Below are positions 1 to 8,058 of a DNA stretch of 64,000 bases, piece by piece. Position numbers and translations under genes: made by a program. Location: assembly GCF_007280555.1 (NCBI RefSeq), contig NZ_VKDB01000002.1, positions 1 through 64,000 of the forward strand. The letters are read 5' to 3'. The stretch is from Deinococcus detaillensis (GTDB lineage Bacteria; Deinococcota; Deinococci; Deinococcales; Deinococcaceae). Positions within the stretch are counted from its first letter, which is position 1. Every line of letters starts with the position of its first letter. The notes under the pieces are model-generated. The model made no database searches, was not told where the DNA came from, and was given only the letters and a program-made list of their open reading frames with translations.

Positions 1-72
1 AAGTCCACCGTGGAAACCGCCCGTCTGCGGGGTCAGGATCCCGTCGACGTCTTGATGTCCTTGCGCTGCTGA
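1..72 (+). CDS. C-terminal end of an unidentified protein, possibly a transposase (partial)
   Basis: An open frame enters from the left edge and reads 23 codons to a TGA at 70-72. The visible tail contains TARLRGQDPVDVL, which resembles the C-terminal tail of IS66-type transposases, where a (T)xRLxGxxPxxxL pattern is common. This is a resemblance from memory only. The fragment is too short for a firm family call, and no terminal inverted repeat can be paired because the other end lies outside the window. If correct, a mobile element abuts the micro-peptide locus. Confidence 0.4.
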   Translation, partial: KSTVETARLRGQDPVDVLMSLRC

Positions 73-140
73 CCTTCTACAAGCCGCTAATCAGATACTG
101 TAATAGCTTTGTCAGATCAGGTGAGCTAATTTTGGAGCAC

Positions 141-170
141 GAAAAAACCAGCGCCTAGAGGGACGCTGGA
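141..170 (-). terminator. Rho-independent terminator of the micro-peptide operon
   Basis: Read on the minus strand, CCAGCG and CGCTGG (164-169 and 148-153) pair around a short loop and are followed directly by TTTTTTC. It lies 31 nt after the stop codon of the last micro-peptide gene. This marks the tiny genes as a real transcription unit rather than chance short frames. Confidence 0.8.
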
Positions 171-200
171 GGAGTAAACTGTAGGTTGTGAGGCATTTTC

Positions 201-233
201 TTAGTTCCCGAAGTCTTTGATGGCTTTGTTCAT
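201..233 (-). CDS. Micro-peptide gene, copy 1 (MNKAIKDFGN)
   Basis: A 10-codon gene from ATG to TAA encodes MNKAIKDFGN. A ribosome binding site (AAGAGGA) lies 4 nt before the ATG. It is the third and last copy in the direction of transcription. Compared with copy 3 it has two synonymous changes (GCC/GCT, GGG/GGA) and one replacement (Asn for Ser at position 2). This pattern suggests selection on the peptide. There is no signal peptide; the peptide carries two Lys and one Asp. I do not recognise a family. A signalling, toxin-like or leader role are all possible. Confidence 0.7.
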   Translation of the reverse strand: MNKAIKDFGN

Positions 234-304
234 ATTATCCTCTTGATAAATCTCTAGCAAACTTGTTTGGCTTTGAAAATGTGTGGCAGGGTGTAGGTCG
301 TTAT

Positions 305-337
305 TTAGTTTCCGAAGTCTTTAATAGCTTTGCTCAT
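305..337 (-). CDS. Micro-peptide gene, copy 2 (MSKAIKDFGN)
   Basis: A 10-codon gene encodes MSKAIKDFGN, identical in protein to copy 3 and differing from it by one synonymous change (ATT/ATC). A near-perfect Shine-Dalgarno AGGAGG sits 5 nt before the ATG. The sequence after the stop codon shares a TACACCCT-type stretch with the region after copy 3, so the repeat unit is about 100 bp and includes non-coding flank. Function unknown; see the finding on the peptide and TPR-SARP pair. Confidence 0.75.
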   Translation of the reverse strand: MSKAIKDFGN

Positions 338-403
338 GATTCCCTCCTGACAGTTCTGTAATCGACTCGATTGAAAGATAAATGGTAGGGTGTAATCCGT
401 TAC

Positions 404-436
404 TTAGTTTCCGAAGTCTTTGATAGCTTTGCTCAT
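404..436 (-). CDS. Micro-peptide gene, copy 3 (MSKAIKDFGN), promoter-proximal
   Basis: This is the first copy after the divergent intergenic region. Ten codons encode MSKAIKDFGN, ending in TAA, with a GAGGGGG ribosome binding site 5 nt before the ATG. The start codon lies 132 bp from the divergent start codon of the TPR-SARP regulator. That arrangement is typical of a regulator and its cognate target or ligand genes. No homologue is recognised. Confidence 0.75.
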   Translation of the reverse strand: MSKAIKDFGN

Positions 437-499
437 GATTCCCCCTCTGTAATTTGTTCTGGACAAACGCGAGATTTTTTCTTTCCCTCAAGGAACTAA

Positions 500-568
500 T
501 CTTTTACGGTAACCGAAAAACTCTTAACGTTTTCTTACCGCTCATACAGCTATAGTATTGATAATTTT
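500..568. promoter_or_regulatory. Shared divergent control region with SARP-like direct repeats
   Basis: On the plus strand, TTACGG (504-509), TTAACG (524-529) and TTACCG (535-540) recur; the last two are exactly 11 bp apart. A TATAGT -10-like box follows at 551-556, ten bases after the last repeat, and the TPR-SARP start codon is at 569. SARP-family activators are known to bind heptamer direct repeats spaced 11 bp, just upstream of the -10. The match is suggestive only; the repeats are short and imperfect. Confidence 0.45.
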
Positions 569-2461
569 ATGACTACCGAAGCGAGAACCATTAACGAAGC
601 GTTGGCTGCTTTTGAACATGGTCAATACAAAACCGTCATCACGCTTCTGACAGACCAAACCGACCTCAGCCCAGAGGGCTTGCGCGTACTCGGAAATGCC
701 TATGTGTTTAGCGGTCACTTTGAGCAGGCTGAAGAACCGCTCGAAAGAAGTAGCCGAGCAGGCGACGAAGAAGGCATGGTCGAGTACGGCAATTTCCTCC
801 GCTTGACGGGTCGATTGGCTGAAGCAAGCAGCCATTTTATGGAAATCACCCCGAAGTTGTCGGGCGAATTGTTTTTACGTGCCCAGCGTTGGTGGGGAAC
901 AGTTGATTTCCTTGCGGGCCGTACTGAAATGGGTTTACAGCGCTGTGAGATAGCATGGCACGGTTACATGGCGTTAGGAGATGATGAACTCATTGGCCGC
1001 GTCACCCAGACTATTGCCCAAATGCACCTTACGGCTGGTGATCTCAATAGAGCCGGACAACTCTACCAGGAAGCCATACGCCGCTTGCCACTGACAGATC
1101 AACCCATTTTCCGAATTTCGGCTTTAGGAGGCTTGGCAGAAGTTCAGATATCACTGGGAGAAGTCAAAGAGGCCCGAAAGACTTTAGACGCGACACAAGA
1201 AGCGCTTCAATTTACAGACTCACTCAAATCCCACGTCCATATTCTTTCTGTCGAGGCCGAATATTACCGTCTATTTGGAGATCAAGAAAAATACACCAAG
1301 ATTCTTCATGAACTTCAAAGTGTAGTAGAAGACTTACAAGACTTCGAGTCTTCTACGTGGACAGCCGCCAGCCTCGCTGACCTCTACAGCTTGCGGGGCG
1401 ATCACAGTTTGGCAATGGAAACGCTCTACGAACTCGCACCCGAGGGCCATCATCCACTGGTCATTGCCACGCGGGGCATGTTGCTGCGCCGCCGCCGCCT
1501 TTACGGAGCGGCCATTGAAGCCCTTCAGGAAGCGCTCGATTCGCCGCGTCTGGAATCCCGCGCTCAACTGCGCTCGCTGCTGCATCTGGCCGATGCTCAA
1601 GCCAAAAATGGCGACACCGAGGGAGCAGGCACGTCGCTCAAGTTGGCGATGGAAGGCTTGCTGGCGGCCCGCGACCTTATTCTTTACTCGCCAGATATCG
1701 CCGAACTCTCAGATCTGGCGCAACACGCCCTGCTTGAGCCGGATTTGTCGCCGTACATGGAAGTCTTGCTCGGTAAGCTCGCAGCGCTGATGGGCCGCAA
1801 CAGCGTACCAGACAACACCGCGCTGCATCTGCGGATTCAAACATTGGGCCGCGCCGCCGTATTCAAAGACGGTGAGGAAATCAAATTGAGCTTGCAGGGC
1901 AGTGTCCTCACCTTGGTGTATTTAGCGCTCAATCCCAGCTCGACGCGAAAAGAGCTTGAGGCCACGCTCTACCCAGATCGTGAAGGCAAAACGGCGGGCG
2001 ATTATTTTCGGGCGGTGTTCCGAGAACTGCGTGTCAAACTCGGTCAGGAGGTGCTGTGGATGGACGGCAGCCCCAAATCGCCGCACTACCGCTTGGGGCC
2101 GGGCGTCCACGTTGACCTCGACACCGAACACCTGCGCGAAGCCCTCAGAAACGGCGACACGGCGCGGGCGCTCTCGCTTTACCGGGGGCCATTTTTGCCA
2201 GATTCCAAGATGGAAAGTGACTGGGTGGACGACACCCGCGAGGAGTTGCGCCGCAGCCTTTCGGCTGAGCTGCGCTCCAAACTTCAAAAAGCGCGTGATG
2301 ATGGAGATTTGCGCCGCGCCCTGCTGCTGGCCAATCAATCGCTCAAACTAGACCCCGGCGACCTCGATATGCTCGAAATCCGGGTGGCGGTGGCCCATTT
2401 GGTGGCTTCACCACAAGACTTGGCCCGCTACGTTGTCGAGTTGCAGCGGCAAATGAGCTAA
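569..2461 (+). CDS. TPR-SARP transcriptional regulator (TPR N-terminus, wHTH and BTAD C-terminus)
   Basis: A 630-residue regulator. Residues 1 to about 410 are helical repeats of the TPR type (for example GNAYVFSGHFEQAEEPL near the start). Residues about 419-515 form an OmpR/SARP-like winged helix (LGRAAVFKDGEEI at its start, RAVFRELRVKLG in the recognition region). Residues about 516-620 match a bacterial transcriptional activation domain. Classical SARPs carry DNA-binding and BTAD domains first; here they are at the C-terminus behind a TPR sensor. There is no clear Shine-Dalgarno, and a TATAGT box lies 12 bp upstream, so the transcript is probably nearly leaderless. The gene diverges from three micro-peptide genes, suggesting that TPRs read the peptide; this is inference. 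A paralogue lies at 11788-13707. Confidence 0.88.
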   Translation: MTTEARTINEALAAFEHGQYKTVITLLTDQTDLSPEGLRVLGNAYVFSGHFEQAEEPLERSSRAGDEEGMVEYGNFLRLTGRLAEASSHFMEITPKLSGELFLRAQRWWGTVDFLAGRTEMGLQRCEIAWHGYMALGDDELIGRVTQTIAQMHLTAGDLNRAGQLYQEAIRRLPLTDQPIFRISALGGLAEVQISLGEVKEARKTLDATQEALQFTDSLKSHVHILSVEAEYYRLFGDQEKYTKILHELQSVVEDLQDFESSTWTAASLADLYSLRGDHSLAMETLYELAPEGHHPLVIATRGMLLRRRRLYGAAIEALQEALDSPRLESRAQLRSLLHLADAQAKNGDTEGAGTSLKLAMEGLLAARDLILYSPDIAELSDLAQHALLEPDLSPYMEVLLGKLAALMGRNSVPDNTALHLRIQTLGRAAVFKDGEEIKLSLQGSVLTLVYLALNPSSTRKELEATLYPDREGKTAGDYFRAVFRELRVKLGQEVLWMDGSPKSPHYRLGPGVHVDLDTEHLREALRNGDTARALSLYRGPFLPDSKMESDWVDDTREELRRSLSAELRSKLQKARDDGDLRRALLLANQSLKLDPGDLDMLEIRVAVAHLVASPQDLARYVVELQRQMS

Positions 2462-2471
2462 AACCTGCTCC

Positions 2472-2527
2472 AACTCAGCTGCTGCCGAATGTAAATCAAG
2501 GAGTCCACATCCGGCAGCAAGTGAGTT
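2472..2527 (+). terminator. Imperfect hairpin downstream of the TPR-SARP gene
   Basis: AACTCA, TGCTGCCG and ATGT pair with ACAT, CGGCAGCA and TGAGTT to form a long interrupted stem starting 11 nt after the stop codon. The following run is only weakly T-rich, so it may act as a terminator or an mRNA 3' stabiliser. Confidence 0.5.
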
Positions 2528-2679
2528 GACTTTGGCTTCTCCACTCACTTGAGGAATGGCTAAGAACCCTGACCTGTGATTGTCGAATACTTAACAAATC
2601 GATTTGGAGTTTGCTCGTTTACGGCTACGCTTCACTCAGCACTCAGCGCCCGTTCATGTAGCGCAGTCTATCAGTTTTC

Positions 2680-2687
2680 GAACGTTC
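2680..2687. promoter_or_regulatory. Candidate LacI-type operator half-palindrome upstream of the alpha-glucosidase
   Basis: GAACGTTC is a perfect 8-bp palindrome with the central ACGT step seen in LacI-family operators. It lies about 78 bp before the alpha-glucosidase start. A similar AAACGTTC occurs before the GH51 gene near 33910. The evidence is weak because the palindrome is short. Confidence 0.25.
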
Positions 2688-2751
2688 AGGAATGGGGGAA
2701 ATGAAGCGCATTTCACTCATACTGGAAAGCGGCGACTCGCCAGCGCCTTGC

Positions 2752-2757
2752 TATGAT
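2752..2757 (+). promoter_or_regulatory. -10 box TATGAT of a leaderless promoter
   Basis: TATGAT ends 7 nt before the ATG at 2765, and no Shine-Dalgarno is present. This is the arrangement expected for leaderless transcripts, which are frequent in Deinococcus. It favours the 2765 start over the ATG at 2753, which lies inside the box. Confidence 0.55.
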
Positions 2758-2764
2758 GCCAACC

Positions 2765-4453
2765 ATGACTTCCACCCTAAACGCCCGATCCTGGTTCAAA
2801 GACGCGGTGGTGTACCAAATTTACCCGCGCAGCTTTCAAGACTCTGACGGCGACGGTATAGGCGATTTGCGCGGCATTCTTTCGCGCTTGGATTACTTGG
2901 CGCGGCTGGGTGTAGACGTCATCTGGCTCTCCCCTATTTTCGCCTCGCCCAACGACGACAACGGTTACGACATCTCGGATTACCGCGCCGTCATGGCCGA
3001 GTTTGGGACGATGGCGGATTTTGACGAACTGCTCGCCGCAGCGCACCAGCGCGGCCTCAAGATCATGCTGGATCTGGTGGTCAACCACTCCAGCGACGAG
3101 CATCCGTGGTTCGTGGAAGCCCGCGACCACCCCGACTCGGAAAAGCGCGATTACTACATCTGGAAACCACCCGTGAACGGTGACATGCCGACCCACTGGC
3201 AGGCCTTTTTCGGCGGCCCAGTCTGGCAACTCGATGAAGCGTCGGGCGAGTATTACCTGCACCTGTTCAGCGTCAAGCAGCCGGATCTCAATTGGGAAAA
3301 TCCCAAACTCCGCGCCGAGGTCTACGACCTGATGCGCTTTTGGCTTGATAAAGGCATTGACGGCTTCCGAATGGACGTGATCAACCTCATTTCCAAAGAC
3401 CAAGCTTACCCAGACGGTGAGCCGATTGCGGGCACAGCGCTGACCTCTGGCTACCCATATTTTATGAATGGCCCCCGCGTGCATGAATTCTTGCAGGAAA
3501 TGAACCGCGAAGTGCTGAGCCGCTACGATTTGATGACGGTGGGCGAAACGCCGGGGGCCAGCGTGGACGACGCCGTGCGCTACTCCGATCCTCAGCGGGG
3601 CGAACTCGATATGGTATTTCAGTTTGAACACGTGGGGCTGGGCAGCGGCGAGCGCGGCAAGTGGAGCAACCTACCTTGGACACTGCCGGAACTGAAAAGC
3701 ATTCTCAGCCGCTGGCAAACTGGTCTGCACAATCGCGGTTGGAACAGCTTGTATTGGGACAACCACGACCAGCCCCGCGCCGTTTCTCGCTTCGGCAATG
3801 ACTCCTCCGACTTCCGGGTGCCCAGCGCCAAGATGCTGGCGACCTTGCTCCACTTTATGCAGGGCACGCCGTACATTTATCAGGGCGAGGAGTTCGGGAT
3901 GACCAACGTCAGTTTTGAGAGGATCGATCAGTACGACGACCTCGAGACACTGGGAGCCGAGCGTGAGCTGCGTGAACTCCACGGCTGGAGCGAAGAGCGC
4001 ATCATGGCCAGCATTCACGCCATGAGCCGCGACAACGCCCGCACGCCGGTTCAGTGGGACGCTTCACCCAACGCCGGATTTACCAGCGGCAAGCCTTGGC
4101 TGGAAATTAACCCGAATTATCCCAACATCAACGCGGAAGCCGCCGAGGCCGACCCGGATTCGGTCTGGCACCACTACAAGCACATTATTGCCCTGAGAAA
4201 ATCGCTGGACGTGGTGCGGGACGGCACGTACGAGTTGCTGGACGCCGAGCATCCCAGTGTTTACGCTTATATCCGCGACGACGGCCACACCAAGCTACTG
4301 ATCATGGCCCACTTTTCGGCCAAGGCGGGCCAATACCGCATTCCCGCCGAGTTCGTGGGCGGCGAAGTCTTGAGCAACAACTATCCAAGCTTGCAACTGG
4401 CCGAAAAATTGAACTTGGAGCCGTATCAGGCTGTGGTAATTCGGGCGAAATAA
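2765..4453 (+). CDS. GH13 alpha-glucosidase (oligo-1,6-glucosidase/MalL type)
   Basis: A cytoplasmic GH13 enzyme of 562 residues, about the usual length for alpha-glucosidases of the oligo-1,6-glucosidase group, with no signal peptide. The four GH13 regions are visible: DLVVNH (about 103-108), GFRMDV with nucleophile Asp204, TVGETPG with acid/base Glu261, and NHDQPR with Asp335. It would release glucose from imported maltodextrins or isomalto-oligosaccharides. It converges on the debranching-enzyme gene of the LacI-controlled sugar operon. The 2765 start is chosen from the upstream -10 box; an ATG at 2753 is the alternative. Exact linkage specificity cannot be read from sequence by eye. Confidence 0.93.
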   Translation: MTSTLNARSWFKDAVVYQIYPRSFQDSDGDGIGDLRGILSRLDYLARLGVDVIWLSPIFASPNDDNGYDISDYRAVMAEFGTMADFDELLAAAHQRGLKIMLDLVVNHSSDEHPWFVEARDHPDSEKRDYYIWKPPVNGDMPTHWQAFFGGPVWQLDEASGEYYLHLFSVKQPDLNWENPKLRAEVYDLMRFWLDKGIDGFRMDVINLISKDQAYPDGEPIAGTALTSGYPYFMNGPRVHEFLQEMNREVLSRYDLMTVGETPGASVDDAVRYSDPQRGELDMVFQFEHVGLGSGERGKWSNLPWTLPELKSILSRWQTGLHNRGWNSLYWDNHDQPRAVSRFGNDSSDFRVPSAKMLATLLHFMQGTPYIYQGEEFGMTNVSFERIDQYDDLETLGAERELRELHGWSEERIMASIHAMSRDNARTPVQWDASPNAGFTSGKPWLEINPNYPNINAEAAEADPDSVWHHYKHIIALRKSLDVVRDGTYELLDAEHPSVYAYIRDDGHTKLLIMAHFSAKAGQYRIPAEFVGGEVLSNNYPSLQLAEKLNLEPYQAVVIRAK

Positions 4454-4459
4454 GGTGCG

Positions 4460-4505
4460 ACAAAACTGGGGTGACCGCAAATAAGAGCAACCACCCCAGT
4501 TTTGT
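4460..4505. terminator. Bidirectional terminator between convergent genes
   Basis: A perfect 14-bp inverted repeat (4460-4473 with 4492-4505), ACAAAACTGGGGTG against its complement, has an 18-nt loop. A-rich and T-rich stem bases give a usable tail in both directions. It serves both the alpha-glucosidase and the debranching-enzyme gene. Confidence 0.85.
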
Positions 4506-4513
4506 ACAACAGC

Positions 4514-6391
4514 TTAAACCGGCTGCGGCTCCAGCGTCACCACTTCCAAGAGGTGCCACAAGGCCAGCGGCGCGGCGGCGTCCCAGCCCTGCGGGTGGCA
4601 GGCGGCAGGATACGGCACCGGCACGTCGGCCTGTCCTTCACGCTTGAACCCGGCCAGCAGCTCGCTGAGGCGCTTGTCGCCGGCGGCGCGGGCCACGTCA
4701 AACAGAGCGCGGGCGACTTGCTGGGCCTCGCGGCTCAGGCCGTAGCGGGCCATCCCCAGCGCGGCGGCAGCGGTGTCGTGCGGCCAGACGCTGCCGTTGT
4801 GGTACGACACCGGGTTGTAGCGAATTTCACCTTCGCCCAGCGTACGAATGCCCCAGCCGCTCCAAAGCTGCTCGCCCAGCGCGGTGGCCGCCACTTTGGA
4901 CGCGAACTCGGGCGGAATGATGCCCGTCCAAAGGGTGTGGGCCGGATTGCTGACCAAGACCTTCATCGGCTGCTTGTCACCGTTGAGGCCGTGAACGTAA
5001 TACTGGCGCTCCGGCCACCAGAAGGCGGTATGGAAGCGCTGGCGCAGCTCCGAGGCCCGCTGTTCCCACTCGCCAGCCAAGCCCGCTTCACCGAGCTGGC
5101 GGTACAAGCTGGCGGCGGCCAGATAAGCGGCGTAAGCGTAGCCCTGCACCTCCACCACCGCGATGTGGCCGCTGGCATCAATTCCTCCCTCCGTAAAGGT
5201 GCTGTCGCCGCTGTCTTTCCACACGGCGTTGGTGATCCCGCCGCTCGGGTCAGGAGTGTACTCGATGAAACCGTCTTGATCGGGGTCGCCGTCGGTCAGG
5301 CACCAGTTGAGTGCTGCTTCCCAGTGCGGGCGCAGCTCAGCAGCCAACTCGGGGTGCTGGCCGCTGAGTTCGCCCACCAACCAGACAAACAGCGGCGTGG
5401 CGTCGGCGGTGGCGTAGTAAGGGCGGTGCGGAGTACGGCCCAGGCGGGTCAGCTCCCCGACGCGCTCCTCGTGGAGAATCTTGCCGGGTTCTTCCAAAGT
5501 CGCTCTGTCGTATTTGGTGCCCTGCTTGGCGGCCAGATACCGCGCCACCGAGAGCGCCATTTCCGGTAAGGCGTCTTTGACCATCAGGGCGATGATGAGG
5601 CTGTCGCGGCCAAAGGGAGCCACGAACCAGGGCAGGCCCGCCGCCGGAAACGGCCCCTGCGGGGTATGAAACGACAAGCTGCGGAGGTCTTCCACGCTCT
5701 GGGCCACCACCTGCTGATCGAGCGGGTCACTGAGCGGCGCGGAGCTGAGGCGGACGTGAAGAGCGTCGTACTCGCTGGCCAGCGCGGCGGCGTCGCCGGA
5801 GGTCGGTGTTTCGTCTCCTTCCAGCAAAAAGGTGCTGACTTTGATGTGGGTTTCGGCCTCATTCAGCGTCCAAATCAGCTTCTCGCCGTCCCACTCGGCA
5901 GCGGGCGAGACTTGCACCAGGGCGCGGCACAGCAGGCCATCAAGAGCCAGATAGCGGAACTCCACACCGCCGTCTACCGCTTCGGCGCTGACTTGACGGT
6001 GTTCGATGCCCTGCGGCCAGCCACGCACCTCGAACATGTCCGCGAAGTCGGCGGCCAAGCTCAGGCTCAGCGTCTGCGGCCCGCCGCCGATATAGCGGGT
6101 GACACTCAGCACGTCGCGCACTTCGCTGCCCAGCACCGTCAAGTCGCGGGCAATCCCGACTTTCATGGTGTAACCCACGTTGGCGTTGGCGCTGTGTTCG
6201 CGCAGCCAAAATGGATAGCGTTCGTGCTGCATCAGGGCCTGGGGAGTTTCATGATTAAGTTGCCACTGATAGCGGCTCAGAAAGCGAGTATCCCGGCGGT
6301 AAAGGCCGCTTTCACCTTCAGCGATGGCGTACTGAGCGTCACCTACAAAATACAAATCATTTTCTTTGAGAACAGTGCGGGTATTCAGCAT
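4514..6391 (-). CDS. Glycogen-debranching-type enzyme (amylo-alpha-1,6-glucosidase family)
   Basis: A 625-residue protein. The first ~210 residues match the GDE N-terminal beta-sandwich domain (opening with TVLKENDLYFVGD and RRDTRFLSRY). The rest is an (alpha/alpha)6 barrel with PWFVAPFGRDS, WKDSGDSTF and NGSVWPHD, which mark the amylo-alpha-1,6-glucosidase superfamily. Likely role: hydrolysis of alpha-1,6 branches or related glucosides in the cytoplasm. The start at 6391 is preferred because AAGG lies 6 nt before it, whereas the ATG at 6397 overlaps that site. It is the last gene of the operon that starts with the LacI gene at 11556. Exact substrate is not certain. Confidence 0.85.
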   Translation of the reverse strand: MLNTRTVLKENDLYFVGDAQYAIAEGESGLYRRDTRFLSRYQWQLNHETPQALMQHERYPFWLREHSANANVGYTMKVGIARDLTVLGSEVRDVLSVTRYIGGGPQTLSLSLAADFADMFEVRGWPQGIEHRQVSAEAVDGGVEFRYLALDGLLCRALVQVSPAAEWDGEKLIWTLNEAETHIKVSTFLLEGDETPTSGDAAALASEYDALHVRLSSAPLSDPLDQQVVAQSVEDLRSLSFHTPQGPFPAAGLPWFVAPFGRDSLIIALMVKDALPEMALSVARYLAAKQGTKYDRATLEEPGKILHEERVGELTRLGRTPHRPYYATADATPLFVWLVGELSGQHPELAAELRPHWEAALNWCLTDGDPDQDGFIEYTPDPSGGITNAVWKDSGDSTFTEGGIDASGHIAVVEVQGYAYAAYLAAASLYRQLGEAGLAGEWEQRASELRQRFHTAFWWPERQYYVHGLNGDKQPMKVLVSNPAHTLWTGIIPPEFASKVAATALGEQLWSGWGIRTLGEGEIRYNPVSYHNGSVWPHDTAAAALGMARYGLSREAQQVARALFDVARAAGDKRLSELLAGFKREGQADVPVPYPAACHPQGWDAAAPLALWHLLEVVTLEPQPV

Positions 6392-6528
6392 GAGCATCCT
6401 TGTAAGGAGGGGAAAATAAAGGAGAGTTGGAAGGCCAGCTTATAAGCGGCGAGAAGAGAAAGCAGACAAAGGGGGCGCAGGCTTTTGTCGTTGTCCTCCG
6501 CCCCAAAGCTGTACTAGACGGAGGCGGC

Positions 6529-8058
6529 TTAGCCTTTCACGGCGCTGTCAGATCCAGTGTCCACAAAATAGCGCTGGAAAATCACGAAGACGATAATCAC
6601 TGGAATGGCGCTCAGCACCGCGCCGGCCAGAATCAGGCCGTAATCGCCCTGCCCACCGTAAGCCGAACGGAAGTTCGACAAACCGACTGTCAGCACGAAG
6701 TTGACCTGATTCCTGAGCAGCACCAGCGGCCAGAAAAAGTCGTTCCACGCGCCCTGAAACTGAGTGATACAAAGCGCGATCAGCGCCGGGCCAGCTTGCG
6801 GCAACATCACTTTCCAAAAGGTGGTGAACGGCCCAGCGCCGTCGATGCTGGCCGATTCTTCCAGCTCTTTGGGCATTCCCTCAAAAAACTGCTTCATCAA
6901 GAAAACGCCGCCAGCCGCCACCAAGCCGTTAAGCCACAGCCCCCACAAGTTGAGCAGCCCCAGTTGCTTGAGCAGCACATAATTGCTGACCAAATTGACC
7001 TGACTCGGCACCATCTGCACAAACAGCACGCCCAGCAAAAAGATCAGGTTTTTGCCGGGAAAGTCGAGGCGGGCCAGTGCGTAACCGGCCAGCGAGCAAA
7101 AGACGATGGCCGACACCACCCGCAAAAAAGCGTACAAGAAGGTGTTGAGCACCCAGCGCATAAACAAGCTGATGCCGCTACGCGGATCGGTGGTTTCATT
7201 GAAGGCGCGGCGGTAGTTATTAAAGGTGTAGCCGAGCACGCCGGGCGTGACGTTGCGGTAAGCGAAGCTGCGGTCAAAATTTTGCTTGTCGCTGGGCGGC
7301 AAGGTGCTGGCCACGATGCTCTGGCCGCGCTCCACGTCCACTTCGAGGGGGGTGCGTTCGAAGACCGGGCCGCGCAGATAATACTTCTCGCCGGACTTGA
7401 TGAGTTCGACTTGTTGCGTTTCGTTGAGGTCGTACTGCTTGGCCTGCGCCTGCGGCGTGTCGAGCGTCACGTCCACTACCTTGCCGTTAGCCAAAATAGC
7501 CGTGAGCTTGTCGGTGGGCACGCCCAGTTTGGCCCGTACAGTCTCGCCGGTTTGCTGGGTCAGCGCCGGATAGTCAATGCTGACTTTGTAAGTGCGCTGG
7601 TCGCCCGTTTCGCCCGTTTTTTCGGTCTTGACAGTGCTGTAGTCTTTGGCCTGCGCCTGACGGGCCAACGCCACCAAACTGGTCGGCTGATACGGAAACA
7701 GAAAAATAGTCGGCGGAGTCTGCGGCGCGTCTTTGGGAGCAGCCACCGTCACGTCGAAGGTCAGGCTGCGCCCCGGTTTGAGGCCGCCGTTCCAGCCGTC
7801 GCCGCCGCCCTGCACGCCAAGGCGGTAGGCCTTGCCGATAAACTCCGGGGTGATTTGCGGAATGATCAATCGCGGCGGGTATTCGTTGGGATTGTCTTTG
7901 AGGCTGCTCAGTAAGCCCATTAAAAACGGCCCCAGAAAGAAAAAACTCATCACGATCATGAACAGGTAAAGCCAGCCAGCTTTGGCCCAGCGCCGCCGTG
8001 CCAGCCATTCTTCGCTCTTACCCGCCTTGGTCGGCTGCCGCGCAGAGAGCGCGGTCAT
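6529..8058 (-). CDS. Sugar ABC transporter permease, MalG type, with large extracytoplasmic insert
   Basis: A 509-residue inner-membrane permease. Residues about 27-50 form the first membrane span. About 220 mostly hydrophilic residues follow (roughly 52-275), then five more spans (about 285-495) carrying the MetI fold and the EAA loop ELEESASIDGAGPF that contacts the ATPase. Ordinary MalG proteins are 280-300 residues, so the insert between spans 1 and 2 is a striking extra domain on the outer face. It overlaps the MalF-type gene by 4 bp (ATGA), implying translational coupling. No ATPase gene is nearby, so a shared MsmK/MalK-like subunit is probable. Confidence 0.9.
   Translation of the reverse strand: MTALSARQPTKAGKSEEWLARRRWAKAGWLYLFMIVMSFFFLGPFLMGLLSSLKDNPNEYPPRLIIPQITPEFIGKAYRLGVQGGGDGWNGGLKPGRSLTFDVTVAAPKDAPQTPPTIFLFPYQPTSLVALARQAQAKDYSTVKTEKTGETGDQRTYKVSIDYPALTQQTGETVRAKLGVPTDKLTAILANGKVVDVTLDTPQAQAKQYDLNETQQVELIKSGEKYYLRGPVFERTPLEVDVERGQSIVASTLPPSDKQNFDRSFAYRNVTPGVLGYTFNNYRRAFNETTDPRSGISLFMRWVLNTFLYAFLRVVSAIVFCSLAGYALARLDFPGKNLIFLLGVLFVQMVPSQVNLVSNYVLLKQLGLLNLWGLWLNGLVAAGGVFLMKQFFEGMPKELEESASIDGAGPFTTFWKVMLPQAGPALIALCITQFQGAWNDFFWPLVLLRNQVNFVLTVGLSNFRSAYGGQGDYGLILAGAVLSAIPVIIVFVIFQRYFVDTGSDSAVKG

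Larger units (their letters stand above)
201..436 (-). repeat. Tandem repeat array of the micro-peptide unit
   Basis: Three copies of a unit start 99 and 104 bp apart. The 33-bp coding cores are nearly identical, while ribosome binding sites and flanks have diverged more. This is the pattern expected from old tandem duplications held by selection on the coded peptide. Confidence 0.8.

Noticed and set aside
6427..7914. A 495-codon plus-strand frame
   Set aside because: Antisense to the MalG-type permease gene, with no recognisable domain and no sensible context.
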